DNA of 64,000 bases from an uncultured Planctomycetales bacterium (GTDB lineage: Bacteria; Planctomycetota; Planctomycetia; Pirellulales; S012-138): assembly GCA_937982665.1 (NCBI GenBank), contig CALJLD010000084.1, forward strand, positions 1 through 64,000, read 5' to 3'. The notes under the pieces were generated by a model. It saw nothing but the letters and a program-made list of their open reading frames with translations. It made no database searches and was not told the DNA's origin. Of the stretch, positions 33,927 through 45,600 are shown piece after piece; the stretch's first letter is position 1, and each line of letters opens with the position of its first letter. Both the position numbers and the translations under genes were made by a program.

Positions 33927-35255
33927 ATGCCAACTTACCAATTCGAAGCCATGGACGCGGCCGGCGAAGAGATCAAAGATGTGATCGAAGCGCCGACTGA
34001 AGAAGAAGCCCAGGCGACGATTCGCCAGATGGGCTATTTCGTCACTAAGCTCACCGTCAAAAAGGGGAAGGCCACCGGTGGCGGAACCGGGAAGAAGCAA
34101 AAGGCACTCTCAATTGGCGGGGTGAGCAAGAAGAAGCTCACGGTTTTCACCCGCCAGCTTTCCATTCTGCAAGACGCCGGTCTGCCGATTCTCCGCAGCT
34201 TGCGAATCTTGGAAGCCCAATCCAAGCCTGGCCCGCTCAAGAACGCCTTGATTGATGTCTGCGATGACATCGAATCCGGGGCCACGCTGTCCGAGGCCAT
34301 GGCCAAACAGCCCAAGGCGTTTGACCGGCTGTACGTGAATATGATCAAAGCCGGTGAAGCCGGTGGTGCGTTGGAAGTCATTCTCCAACGTCTGGCGGAC
34401 TTCCTGGAAAAGTCCATGAGCTTGCGCCGCAAGATCAAAGGCGCCATGGTCTATCCGGTCGTCGTGCTCTTGGTCGCCGTGCTGATCCTCACGTTCATCA
34501 TGTTGTGGATTGTGCCGGAGTTCCAAAAGATCTTTGAGGACTTCGATGTCGACTTGCCGGACATGACGTTAACGCTCATTGCCATCTCGGAATGGGTGGC
34601 CTCATATTGGTGGACCATTCCGGCCATCCCCATTGTCTTATACATGTTTGTCAAGCTCACACAGCAGTTCGCTGTGGGGCGTATGGGATGGAGTATCTTC
34701 ACGATCAAGATTCCCGTCTTTGGGCAAATCATTGAAAAGAACATCGTGGCTCGTACCACGCGAACCTTGGGAACGTTGATCGCCAGCGGTGTTCCCATTT
34801 TGGAAGCGCTCAACATCACCAAAGAAACATCCAACAATGCGATGTTTGAGCACATGTACCAAAAGATCTACGAGGCGATTCGCGAAGGTGAACCCATCGC
34901 GCCGCCCATGAAGAAACACTCGCGGCCGTGGTTCCACCCCGTCGCGCTCTTCTGGTGGATTTTGTTCGTCGGGGGACCCATCGGCATGTTGATTTACATC
35001 ATGAAGATGAATCAGCGAATTGTGGATGACCTGGTCGTCAACATGGTGGACGTCGGTGAAGAGACCGGTGAGCTGGACACCATGCTCTACAAGGTCGCCG
35101 ATAACTACGACGAAGAAGTCAAAGTCATGACCGACGCGCTGACCAGCCTGTTGGAACCGATCATGATCGTCATCTTGGGTTTGATGGTCGGCTTCATCGT
35201 GGTCGCGCTGTTCATGCCGTTGATTGAAATCATCACGCAACTCTCCGCCAACTAG
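33927..35255 (+). CDS. GspF/PilC inner-membrane platform protein with extra hydrophobic segment
   Basis: A 442-residue protein. It starts with PTYQFEAMDAAGEEIKDVIEA and has the two GspF domains: VFTRQLSILQDAGLPILRSL (first) and TRTLGTLIASGVPILEALNI (second), each followed by a helical bundle. Membrane helices are at about 172-200, 228-248 and 410-437 as usual. In addition, residues about 325-355 contain a segment (ALFWWILFVGGPIGMLIYIM) inserted between the second domain's middle helices and VVNMVDVGEETGELDTM. GspF/PilC proteins normally lack it, so the topology or fold of the second domain is modified; related planctomycete proteins probably share this feature. The protein anchors the assembly ATPases and recruits prepilins. 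Confidence 0.9.
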   Translation: MPTYQFEAMDAAGEEIKDVIEAPTEEEAQATIRQMGYFVTKLTVKKGKATGGGTGKKQKALSIGGVSKKKLTVFTRQLSILQDAGLPILRSLRILEAQSKPGPLKNALIDVCDDIESGATLSEAMAKQPKAFDRLYVNMIKAGEAGGALEVILQRLADFLEKSMSLRRKIKGAMVYPVVVLLVAVLILTFIMLWIVPEFQKIFEDFDVDLPDMTLTLIAISEWVASYWWTIPAIPIVLYMFVKLTQQFAVGRMGWSIFTIKIPVFGQIIEKNIVARTTRTLGTLIASGVPILEALNITKETSNNAMFEHMYQKIYEAIREGEPIAPPMKKHSRPWFHPVALFWWILFVGGPIGMLIYIMKMNQRIVDDLVVNMVDVGEETGELDTMLYKVADNYDEEVKVMTDALTSLLEPIMIVILGLMVGFIVVALFMPLIEIITQLSAN

Positions 35256-35335
35256 CCTTCGCTGGTTGTGGACAAGTTGCCACAAAGAGAATTCAAACCC
35301 TGCAGGGGATCACCGAGACAAGGGAGACTGAAACC

Positions 35336-36115
35336 ATGCAACCGCAAGGTGCACACAAATCCCGTCAGTGGGAACGGATGGCCCACCGCGGCTTCACGCT
35401 GGTGGAATTGCTGGTGGTGATCACCATCATCGGCATCTTGATTGCGTTGGTGAGCACCGCCGTGGCCAGCGCTATGACCACAGCTCGCGAAGCCAGCATT
35501 CTGACCGAGATCAACTCCATGGCCTCGGCTTTGGAAACCTACAAGAATGATTACGGCGTGCCGCCGGACTTCTCCCCGTATGATCCCGGCAGTGATCAGA
35601 ACTGGTCAGTTGCCGGTGGGCCGGAGCAAACGTACGGACAGGTTGTCGTCGCCAAGCACTTGAACAAGCGTTTTTCCAGCTCGGTGATTTTTGATATCGC
35701 CAGCGTGCAGGCAGGTGTGCAAGCCGCTTATGGGTTGAGTTTCTCTTCTCTCGATCCGGCCGAAGCCCTGGTGTTCTGGCTGGGTGGCTTTTCTGATGTG
35801 GCCAACAGCCGACTGCTGGGTTTCAACGCCGACAAAGGTTTTCCGTTAAACCCCGGCGGAGTGAGGACTGATCCACTCTACGATTTCGACCCCACGCGTT
35901 TGGCCGATCAAGACGGCGATGGCTGGTTTGAATACTATCCGGACGATCCGGACACATCGCTGCCCTATGTGTACTTCGCATCGCGAGGTGACGAATCGTA
36001 TGCCCCGCTCCCGCCCCTGGGCGGTATCCACACTACCAGACCAGCGCTTCCGGCTATGCCGTGCCGTATTTCCATGTGTTGCCAAACGGGTCCAACCCCA
36101 TTGGCACTCCGGTGA
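35336..36115 (+). CDS. Type II secretion prepilin (GspG-like), frameshifted in its C-terminal part
   Basis: The N-terminus is a class III prepilin signal: HRG|FTLVELLVVITIIGILIAL, cleavage after Gly19, Glu24 at position +5. The following region has a GspG-like DQDGDGWFEYYPDDP calcium-type stretch. After ESYAPLPPLGG the frame runs into an unrelated tail (MPCRISMCCQTG), while the proper continuation GRYPHYQTSASGYAVPYFHV, followed by IIAAGVQDNSYS, is in frame one base earlier and ends at 36291, where TGA overlaps the ATG of the next prepilin. One extra C in the C4 run 36014-36017 would restore a 318-residue protein. Either a real mutation, a sequencing error in the C run, or a programmed -1 shift is possible. 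GGGAGA precedes ATG 35336. Confidence 0.82.
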   Translation: MQPQGAHKSRQWERMAHRGFTLVELLVVITIIGILIALVSTAVASAMTTAREASILTEINSMASALETYKNDYGVPPDFSPYDPGSDQNWSVAGGPEQTYGQVVVAKHLNKRFSSSVIFDIASVQAGVQAAYGLSFSSLDPAEALVFWLGGFSDVANSRLLGFNADKGFPLNPGGVRTDPLYDFDPTRLADQDGDGWFEYYPDDPDTSLPYVYFASRGDESYAPLPPLGGIHTTRPALPAMPCRISMCCQTGPTPLALR

Positions 36116-36291
36116 ACGCCCGCGGTTTCCAGATCATCGCCGCAGGCGTGCAAGACAACTCGTATTCGCAGACGAGCGTGCCCAGGGCGGCGCTCCCGCT
36201 CTTCCCTTCCGCGGCCAGCGGATGGATGGATGGCGATAACGACAATCTGACCAATTTCCACACGGGGAACTTGGAAAAAGGATTGGACTGA
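36061..36291 (+). pseudogene. C-terminal part of the frameshifted prepilin
   Basis: This stretch is not an independent gene. It translates to the natural C-terminus of the preceding prepilin (GSNPIGTPVNARGFQIIAAG, later DGDNDNLTNF and GNLEKGLD), separated from its N-terminal half by an apparent one-base deletion around 36014-36017. The TGA at 36289-36291 overlaps the ATG of the next gene, as expected for translational coupling in the intact operon. Confidence 0.75.
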
Positions 36292-37247
36292 TGTCATTTG
36301 CAACAGTTTGTCAGCAAGACTCACTTCGTGAGACCGCTCGCGCACAGCGAGCCGTCAGCCGACGTGGTTTCACGCTTGTGGAACTGCTTGTGGCGATTGT
36401 GATCATTGTCATCCTCGCCAGCCTGGTGTTGGGCGGATTGTCCGCCGCGCAAGAACGCGGCCGACAAGAGCAAACCCGCTCGACCGTTTCCAAAATCCAT
36501 GCGCAGGTGATGCTGCTGTGGGATTCGTACCGGACGCGGCGCGTGCAATTCTCACCAGGGCTTGATCGCACGGCTAATGCACAAGCCCGCTTGGCATTGA
36601 TTCGTGCGTATCAACGTCAAGAGATGCCGGACACATACGCGGATATGCAAGCCGTGATGGTCGCTGGCATTCCATTGCCGGCTTCGCCGCTGAGCACCTG
36701 GGTGCAAAACGTAGCCATTGCCGGCCAAACGAATGAATCGGCCGAGTGCCTGTACCTGACAGTCACCTATGGCATGAATGCCGACGCCCAAATCAAGTTC
36801 ATCAGCCGCGAAGTTGGCGACACGGACGAGGACGGCAACCCCGAGTTCATTGACGGTTGGGGAAATCCCATCGGCTGGATCCGCTGGGCGCCCGGCTTTA
36901 TTAGCGAAGTGCAACACAGCCCGCTCGCGGACTTTCACCCGGACCCGTTCGATCCGATGGGGGTTGATCGGGTTGAACCGCCTGCTTCGCCTGTTCGCGG
37001 CTTTCGGCTGTATCCGCTCGTGATTTCGCCAGGGCCTGACGGCTTCTTCGGAATCTATCCTTTGGATAACCGCCCTGGCCCCTTTGTGGCCAACGCGGAC
37101 CCGTATTCACAGTACGGCGGCAACAATCTCTATCGCGGCCAGGACATTTCAGGAACCGGGTTCATGGCTTCAGAAGCCCCAGCCGCGGCTGCCGAAGGGG
37201 GCGGCGCTGCGGACAACATTCACGGCCACGCCGTGGGAGTGAAATAG
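36291..37247 (+). CDS. Type II secretion/type IV pilus prepilin (GspG-like)
   Basis: A 318-residue prepilin. The signal is SRRG|FTLVELLVAIVIIVILASL, cleavage after Gly26 with Glu31 at +5, preceded by a 26-residue leader, which is long for a class III signal. The mature helix continues with LGGLSAAQERGRQEQTRSTV. The C-terminal globular part has GDTDEDGNPEFIDGWGNPI, resembling the calcium-binding loop of GspG pseudopilins, and YPLVISPGPDGFFGI. Its ATG overlaps the TGA of the preceding gene and the next gene starts one base after its stop, so all prepilins are translated as one operon. It is probably the major or a minor subunit of the pseudopilus. Confidence 0.87.
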   Translation: MSFATVCQQDSLRETARAQRAVSRRGFTLVELLVAIVIIVILASLVLGGLSAAQERGRQEQTRSTVSKIHAQVMLLWDSYRTRRVQFSPGLDRTANAQARLALIRAYQRQEMPDTYADMQAVMVAGIPLPASPLSTWVQNVAIAGQTNESAECLYLTVTYGMNADAQIKFISREVGDTDEDGNPEFIDGWGNPIGWIRWAPGFISEVQHSPLADFHPDPFDPMGVDRVEPPASPVRGFRLYPLVISPGPDGFFGIYPLDNRPGPFVANADPYSQYGGNNLYRGQDISGTGFMASEAPAAAAEGGGAADNIHGHAVGVK

Positions 37248-38354
37248 ATGTTCCGCGAACATGCTCCAGTAAACAATTCGCCCGCCAGCAGCCGACACGG
37301 CTTTACGCTTGTCGAGTTGATTGTGGTGATCGTTGTTGTGCTGACCGTTTCCGGTCTCGCGATTGGTTTTCTCGCTCCGGATAACGAGAGCCGCCGCATT
37401 CGCGAATCGGCCCGGCAGATCAGCAGCATGATGCAAAGCGCTCGCGCCAAGGCGATTGAAACCGGGCGCCCCGTAGGCGTGTTGATTGAGCCCGATGCAA
37501 ACAATGTTTACCGGGCGACAAGCCTGCAGCTGGTGGAAGTGGCGCCGCTTTTCGGCGGAGACTTCGCGACCAGCGGAGCAATCATCGAGCCGTCGTCCTC
37601 AACGCAAGCCGATGTTTATCTCGGCAGCGGCCTTGATCGTTCCATGAATCCGCCGCGATTTAACACACCGGATAGCGCTTGGGTGGATCTGATTCGTCCC
37701 GGCGATACGATCCGTTTCAATCGGCAAGGGCATTACTATTTGATCATCAATGTCGATCCCGGCGCGGCCGGAAACGCCAACGTTCCCGCGTTGCAAATTC
37801 AGGCGATCGATGGCGGGTTTCCGCCTTATGCCTTTTACCCGCTGCCCGATCCGATGAACTCGGACTTGTGGCTGCAAGTCCCGTACGAAATCCTGCGCCA
37901 GCCGGAGACCTCGGCCGGAACTCCGTTGGAATTGCCAGATGGCATTGTGATTGACCTTTCAATGTCGGGAATCGGCAAAGCTGGTCACTTGCCTGGCTTT
38001 GATGCGTTGAATGACCCCATGTACCCCAACAACGCCGGGCCGATCGCCCTGATGTTCACGCCCAAAGGGCAAGCTGCGGTTTGGGCGCCGAACGATCCTA
38101 CTGGCGCCTTCGTACTGCAGGCGATTCCGTTTGACAGCGTGTTCCTGAACATTGGCACGAATGAGGCCGTTTGGGGTGGCGGCAACGTCAGCACTAGCGA
38201 CACCTGCAACACCGCATTGCCCAGTTCGTACTGGGTAACGGTGCATCATCAAACCGGCCAGGTGACCTCCGCGGAAAACGTTCCCAACGTGACGTGTAAT
38301 CTTGCGTCGGCCAGGCAAAACTCCATCCGCTCGGAAATTGCCGGAAGCAACTGA
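37248..38354 (+). CDS. Type II secretion minor prepilin (GspH-like)
   Basis: A 368-residue prepilin with the class III signal SSRHG|FTLVELIVVIVVVLTVSGL, cleavage after Gly18 and Glu23 at +5. The following helix has SRRIRESARQISSMMQSARAKAI, which fits the GspH/FimT group (helix with R-x-x-A-R-x-L-x-S-x-M-x-x-A-R). The globular part of 270 residues is larger than in standard GspH (about 130) and includes VDLIRPGDTIRFNRQGHYY, a beta-rich extension. It starts immediately after the previous stop. The end of the protein is polar (SARQNSIRSEIAGSN). Confidence 0.86.
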   Translation: MFREHAPVNNSPASSRHGFTLVELIVVIVVVLTVSGLAIGFLAPDNESRRIRESARQISSMMQSARAKAIETGRPVGVLIEPDANNVYRATSLQLVEVAPLFGGDFATSGAIIEPSSSTQADVYLGSGLDRSMNPPRFNTPDSAWVDLIRPGDTIRFNRQGHYYLIINVDPGAAGNANVPALQIQAIDGGFPPYAFYPLPDPMNSDLWLQVPYEILRQPETSAGTPLELPDGIVIDLSMSGIGKAGHLPGFDALNDPMYPNNAGPIALMFTPKGQAAVWAPNDPTGAFVLQAIPFDSVFLNIGTNEAVWGGGNVSTSDTCNTALPSSYWVTVHHQTGQVTSAENVPNVTCNLASARQNSIRSEIAGSN

Positions 38355-38425
38355 TTTCACATTCAAGCCAGTCAGTCCCACATTCACAATTCGAATCGCG
38401 GGGGCGCGATCAGAACGCACCACTC

Positions 38426-39580
38426 ATGTTGACTTGTAACCAGATCGACCAACCAGCGCCGCGTCAGTCGCGGTATTCCGCCAGGGCCGGCATCACGCTC
38501 ACGGAAGTGTTGATCTCCGTCTTTGTACTGGGAACAGGGCTGTTGGGCCTGGCGTCCATGGTGCCGCTGGGACAATACCACGCCGTGCAGGCCAACCATC
38601 AGGATCGCGCTGCGGCCTGCGCGCGTTGGGTCTTCCGGCAATTTGACGGACAAACCGGCGCGGCGGCCAATCCCAATTCGCATTTGCTCAGCACTTTCAG
38701 CTGGGTCAATCAGGCTGGCACGCCCGTTTACTTCATCAGCCGCCCACGCGTGGTAATGATCGATCCGCGGTTCATCGCGGCCAACGTTGCGGATGTCAAC
38801 GCGGCTTCATTTCCGTATGGCGCCACGGCGGCCGATCCCAATTGGGACTTGCCGCGGATCAGCATTGCCGACCCGCAAAATGGCGGTTCGCCCATGCGAC
38901 CATTCCTGGCGAATGAGCTGTGCATCTGGCGAGATGACATCTTGTTTGATTCGCTCAACGATAACGATCGTCCGGACATCGCGGCCTCGAACGCTACTCC
39001 AACAAATCCCATCGGCGCGAACTTCTCTTCCGATGGCAACTACAGTTGGTTGGCCATGGTCCGCCCTTCCGAGCTGGAAACTTTGCCGCCGACGAATCCG
39101 CAACTCACCAGTCGAGCCGCATATCTTCCGCTCAATCAGCCGTCGCAATTTGTGGTGACAGTCATTGTCACGCACAACCGTGCGGCCGTGATTGACTTGA
39201 ATGAAAACGCGCCTTCGGAACGTCAAGTGCAGGCGGCACTTCGCGGGCCCGGTTGGTTTGAATTGGATGGTTCTCGAATGCTCGGTGCGCCGATTGGCCG
39301 TTTGACTCCCAATCAATGGGTGATGATCAGCGCCCAGCAAGCCGCGCCAGCCAATGAACCTGCGCCCAATCCGCCGCTTTGGTTTCATCGCTGGTACAAA
39401 ATCGTCAACGTCACGGATGTCAACACTGTCAACGGAAACCGCGCCATCAAAGTCTCCGGGCCGGATTGGCCAGTCCAAATGCTTGATCCCAATCAACCGG
39501 TGATCTGCACCATCATTGACGGTGCGGTCGGCGTGTATGAGCGCCAAATGACGTACAACGTCACGTTTGACAACCAATAG
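38426..39580 (+). CDS. Type II secretion/pilus minor prepilin (GspI/PilV-like)
   Basis: A 384-residue prepilin with signal ARAG|ITLTEVLISVFVLGTGLLG, cleavage after Gly22 and Glu27 at +5. This is the I-type initiation with GLLGLASMVPLGQ typical of GspI/PilV. The globular part is much larger than in standard GspI, with SYSWLAMVRPSE-like segments (residues NYSWLAMVRPSEL), QFVVTVIVTHNRA and MISAQQAAPANEP. GspI-type minor pseudopilins form the tip complex together with GspJ and GspK. No GspJ is visible here, and the next gene is the giant GspK-like protein. Confidence 0.84.
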   Translation: MLTCNQIDQPAPRQSRYSARAGITLTEVLISVFVLGTGLLGLASMVPLGQYHAVQANHQDRAAACARWVFRQFDGQTGAAANPNSHLLSTFSWVNQAGTPVYFISRPRVVMIDPRFIAANVADVNAASFPYGATAADPNWDLPRISIADPQNGGSPMRPFLANELCIWRDDILFDSLNDNDRPDIAASNATPTNPIGANFSSDGNYSWLAMVRPSELETLPPTNPQLTSRAAYLPLNQPSQFVVTVIVTHNRAAVIDLNENAPSERQVQAALRGPGWFELDGSRMLGAPIGRLTPNQWVMISAQQAAPANEPAPNPPLWFHRWYKIVNVTDVNTVNGNRAIKVSGPDWPVQMLDPNQPVICTIIDGAVGVYERQMTYNVTFDNQ

Positions 39581-39685
39581 AAACACCTATCGCGAGCTGA
39601 AGCGAAGTGCTTTCAGCTATGCGATCAACGACATTCAACGAAGCGGGCCAAGGGCAATTCTGTCAACGCTTCGTAGAACAAAATC

Positions 39686-42600
39686 ATGTCCAACCAGCTC
39701 GGCTCCTCAACCGTTCTCGTCGCAAACGCCGGCGAGTCCCACCTCGGTTTTGCACCTATGAACTCTGCCATGTCGCAATCTCGCCGCTCTGCAACAAGCG
39801 CCGGAAGCAGGCTACCTCGCCAAGGAGCGCGTCGCCAACCCAGGCGTCGCCAACGGGCGGGCGTCATCCTGTTGATGATGGTCATCATCCTGGTTCTGTT
39901 TTCGCTGGTGTGCGTCACCTGGGTGGTCTCCGCGCGTCAGTTTCAGGATGTTTCCACGGCCTCGGCATCTTTGGAACGCTATGACGAAGGCTTTGAAGAC
40001 TTGCTCCGCGAAGCGTTCATGCAGGTCATCCGCGGCAGCAACAATACGTATTCGGCCATCGGCCCTCATAGCCTGTTGGAAGACAAATACGGGAATGACA
40101 GAGTTGATGTCACCGCAGCCTTTGGCCTGATCTCCGCGGCGCGATACTACTATGACAGCACGCCGCAGGTTGCGCCGGACCTGACTGAGATTGTGGTCAC
40201 CGGGCCAGCTGGCGGTGTTCTTTCGCCGCTGAATGATTATTACAACGGCCGCATCTTGACGTTCGTCGCCGATGCCAACCCGGCGGTTGTCGGTCACTCG
40301 GTGCGAATAGTCGATTACAACGTGGTGCCCAATGGCGGCACTGTTGATTACAGCTTTCTGATTGAGTCGTTCCCCACCAGCGCGTTGTCTCCCATTGCGC
40401 CGCCGCTGCCGACAGTCAACACGGCCGGTTATGGGTTCATCATCAACGGACGAGAATTCAACGGGCAAGGCTTCACGCTGATGTCCGGCGGCACGCCGTT
40501 TTTTCCCAATCAGGGCGGCCCTGGCCCTGGCTCCACGCCGGCCGATTATGACCTCGTTGGCGGATACAACGCCAACGGCGCGGACGAATCGTACGACATT
40601 CCGGACTGGAACAACATGATCCTGGCCGGCCGTGTTTGGGACAGCGTCCAACAGCGTTGGCGGGTTCTGTTGCCTTCGATGCATCGCCCGGCCTTCCTGA
40701 ACTTCGCCGTGGAGCAAGGCGCTACTCTCCCCGATGCCAGGAACCTGATGTTCCGGCCTTCAACGGACCCCAACAACGGGCACCCGGCGTTCTTTGCGAA
40801 TAATCAGCAACTCAGCCAGGAAATTGAAAACCTGTTTAGTGCCGGCGCTGGCAATACGCTCAGCAATGAACTGATCAATAACCCGAATCTCATTGCTTAT
40901 GACGTAGACAATGACGGCGATGGCGAAGCCGACAGCGTTTGGCTGGACTTGGGCATGCAAGCGCAAACCGCGCCTGATGGCCGGATGTATAAGCCGCTGT
41001 TCGCTCTGCTGGTGGAAGACCTGGACAGCCGTTTGAATGTCAATCACCACGGCACGCAAGAGTTGGATGTGGAGAAGAACCCCACGGCGGCCGCATATTT
41101 GGCCCTGCACAACACGGGCCCCATGCTCCCGCCGGCCGTGCCCGGTTTGGGAGAAGGCCCTGCCGATGTCAACCTGCTGACGTATCTGCGCTCGTTTGAA
41201 AACAATCCAGGCGAAGCTACGCAGTCGTACATTCGCATGCTGTATGGGAACAGTGCCAATCCTCTGGCAACAGATCTTGTCGAGATCGAAGGGCGTTACG
41301 GGGAAATTCATCGTAGCGTGCCGCCAACGGGCACAGGCGCTGATTACCAACTCCCGTCGCCGGGCATCAACAGCGTGCATGACATGTTCAGCGCCATCGT
41401 CAATAACGATGTCCGAAACTGGCGTCGCCGGTTTGGCACCGCGCCGGACATGCGAGCCATCGACCGCTTGGGCGTCGCCATTGATGGTCAAATGCGGCAA
41501 GCCGCAATGGGTTTGCCAGGCGTACTGTATGACCCGCACGTGGACAACCCTTACGAGTTTGTTGGGGAACACACCCGCAAGCTCTCCGGCGGAGGCGCGT
41601 TGTTCTATGAAGACCGCCCCTTTACCGCTGGCGAATTGGAACTGCTGCTGCGCTATGCCGATGGTGATGTTCGCCAGGCGATTGACCAGGCCAGCGGATT
41701 CATTTCCAACCCCACCGGTTTGGAAGAGCGATTGGCCGATCTGCTGCAACTCAGCTTGAACACCGGCACACCGTTCGGCCGGCGCGTGCAAGCGCAACTG
41801 ACCACGCACAGCGCGGACTCGCCGGCGCCGAATGTTGCGTATCCCGTTGATATGCGGCTCGCAGCTTCGTTTGATCCCAATCTGCAAGCGCTGATCGACG
41901 CAGTGCCATCGCCATCAGTGATTGACTTGTTGAAATTCCGCTTGGCGCAAGCGGACCCAACCCTCGTTGATCCTATGGACCCAATGTATCCGCAGCGGTT
42001 CATTGATTTGACCAACGCCACGATCAGCAACTTTGCAACAGGCAGTTTGCTTTCGCCTGATCTGTTGGCAGGAACGCGGATGAACATCAACCGCCCGTTC
42101 GGCAATGGCCGAGACGATTATGACGCGACGAATAACATTCCGCACAACCGCGTGATTGATGAAGGGCACAATGCCAACATGACGGTCGGATCGCCGTACT
42201 ACGATCCATCGGTCGTCGGTGCGGGCGCGGCGGCGCGTCCCGACTTGATCGGCGAAATGAATTCCGCGCCCAGAGACCCTGCCAACCCAGTGCAGATCTT
42301 CCAGCCTGCCTGGGAATTTGTGGCCGAGACAGGTGATCTGGCCGCCGCGGGAGTGCCGCTCTATCCGTACAACCAGTTCTACAACTCGAGCATGCCGTTT
42401 GGTTACCCGGCCTATTCGGTCGTGTTGAATGATCTGAATTACAACGGGCATCCGCCGGTCATGGACCCAACCATGGCCGGAAGTCCCCCGGCCGACACCA
42501 AGGAGCACCTCGCGCGGCACATGTACTCGCGGCATCTGTTTGCTCTGATGATGATGCTGCAAGAGCAAGAACCAAACACAGGACGGTACTTCCAATTCGC

Positions 42601-45600
42601 GCCGAACGGTTCGCCCGCACAAATGGCCGGCGAGGTCGAAATGAGTGGTGCGATCAACAACGAATTCACGACCTATCGCATTGCCCAATGGGCGGCCAAC
42701 TGCGCGGACTATCTGGATCGCGATTCGATCATGTCCGCGGTCGAGTATGACGCGCAACCATTTGTCGATAACGACGGCGATCCCACTAACGGCACCTGGG
42801 ACGTCGACGGCGACATCACGACTGATGAAACACAAACGATCAGTCCCAACATTCCCCGCCGTGTGATCTGGGGAATGGAACGTCCAACCATGTTGCTGGA
42901 CGAAACTTGGGCTTTCCACGACGTGCGGACGCGGGATACCAACGATGATCCCAGCGGAGATTACACCACGCGAAGCCCGTCCGCTGGCATGTTGGATATG
43001 GACCCCCACTATGATCAAACTCGTATGCCGCAGGGCTCGGTCTTCTTCGAGCTGTTTTGCGCTGTCAACGGAGTTGTACCGGCGGAATTGCGACCCGAAG
43101 CGTTGACGCCGTGGGGGAACCAGCGCGTGCCTGAGAACGTTGTTGATCTCTCGCGGTTGGCGCCGCCGGGCATGGATGATCCCAACACGATGATGGAAGA
43201 CGAGACGCTGCCTCGTCCCGTTTGGCGGATGGTTGTTGCGGCCAGGAATGATGATCCTAGTGGCGGGCAGATCAGCCTGCTTGATCCCACCAATCCCGTC
43301 GGATCGCTGCGGCCCACAATTGATACTTCGCCTCTTTCGCTTCAAGCTCCAGGCTCGTCGGTACAGCCGATTGAATCGCCGGACGATGCGGATATCTCAC
43401 GCATTGTGTGGTTCACCAGTTGGGATGCTTATGTGCAGCAGACGTCCGCCTTGATGGGCTCGCCCTACACGCCAGAAGATGTGGATCTGCGGATTTATTA
43501 TTCCGATTTGCAGTTGGCCAACGCCGGTTTGCCCGATGACGAGCGGGACTTTGGCAACGTCGTCAACTGGGGTTTTGAAGACCCAGGCACGCAAGAAGCG
43601 GCGATGCGGATGTTCCACGTCGCACCCAGCCAATACGCGGTCGTGGGCCCGCGCGTGACCACCAAGATTGGTCACAGTTTCCCCGACGCCTTTATGGGCA
43701 TGACCGAGGACAAAGGGAATGAGACCGTGATTCAATTGCTCAACCCGGACCTCGTTCCTGATGCGGTTGGCAACCCGCGTCCTGTCGCGCCCGTTTCCGA
43801 TACTGGCGCCGTGGGCACAGGCATCTTCCAAGACTTGAGTGTGGGCGCCAGCCCTGACTTCAACGCCAGTTACAAGTCGCCCGACTGGACGAACACCAAC
43901 AATCAACTGGGCGGGATGGAAGAGCAACAGCGCTTCGCTCGTCGCCCCGTGGGAATTGTCATCAACGGACCGCGCGTTCCAGGCGGTGTTGGCCGTCGCC
44001 GCGGACGCGGTTTCAGCATCAGCGAGCCGGATCCGGCGACATTCCCCGGCGCGGCTGGTTACTATGACCAGCCCGATGATGATCCCACTGCCAACGTGCC
44101 CGCGGGCGTCTGGTCGATCGACACATTTGACTGGTATGACACTCCGCGGGATCAACCGTTCGACGGCGATAGTGGCATCAACGACAATCCTCTGGCGGCT
44201 TTGAAAGCGCAGCAGCCAGACGGTGCGGGACCATTTGCCGCGCCATATGTTGACGCTGACGGACCCAAGTCGCTGTTCTTGCAACGTCTGGCCAATCCGT
44301 TGGCGCCGTATCACGCGGTTTACAACCCGTACATCACCGTGGATATGATGGACCTGGACCTTTCCGTTTACAACGGAGAGGAACCGTTGGATCACCCGGA
44401 CCAAACCGCCAATCCGCCGGAGATTTTGACCAGCCGCCAGAAGACTGGTGACTTGTTTGATCCCAGCAGCAATGCTTTGTCGCAGGAATTCAGCATCTGG
44501 GGTTATGCGGCCACCGTGGATTACCTGGGGAATGCGAATCCTCGAGCGAACCGCGAAGTGTTGCACTCGCTGGGACACATCAACGGTTTGTACAACGGCG
44601 GCGTCGTCGCCATGCCGGCGAATGACCACTACATGGATGGTACAGTTGTGCCCGGCGTTGCAGTCAGCAGCGAATCCGGAACGCAAACAGCCAGGGCCTC
44701 GCATGCGGCCGGCCTGGCGGAGCACATTGCTTTCACGCTGATTGCTGAAGAGAACCCGGCCCCATCGCCGGGTGTGCCCTCGGACCGTGTTGCCAATGGC
44801 ACGCTGCAAGGCGATCCGCGATATCAGGCCACACTGGCTTTGGCGATGGAACAATCGGTCTCCAACATCGCGGAATGGGCCAATCTGAATGGATCGCTGT
44901 ATGGTGGCGGTGTTGCGCCTCCGGCTAACGAGACCGGCCCCGGTGGCATCTTCATTGGTGCGCCCCTGGACACCATGGGCGGGGAAGTTCCGCCGTCGTT
45001 TGCCTGGAATGATCGGCCGTTCATCAGCGCGTTTGATTTGATGAACGTGCCGGCGACAAGCGCCGAACGCTTCTCGCGCGATTTCAGCACGCGAAGTACC
45101 AACGTGATGTTTGATCCGTATGATCCGATCCAGGTGGCTAACCAAGCTAGTTTCCGGCACTTGCTCAACTTCTTCCAAAGGAACGATGGAACTTCGTTCG
45201 CAAACTTCTATCACCTGTTTGAGTACGTCCACGTGCCCAGCCGGTTCCCGGAATCGCAGAAGTTGCTGAACCCGGCCATCATGGCGAACATCCCAGCGTC
45301 GCCAGCGGTGGCAGGCAATCCGCCGTTGTATCCGCCATTCAATATGCTCTCGAAGTTCCGTGAGCCTGGGAAGGTGAACCTGAATGACATCTTCGCGACG
45401 GGCGAAGTGTTCGGCGCGACATTGAATGATCAGATTGATCCGAACACTTTTGAATACGTTTACAACGGCCGCGGGGCGTTCTTTGCCATGCGTGATTCCC
45501 GCAAAGGACATGGCAATCAGTTGGTGCTCGCAAACGAGCCCAATCCACAATTTGATCTCGAATTTGATCCGAACGGTGCCTCTTTCTTTGGCAACGCGTT

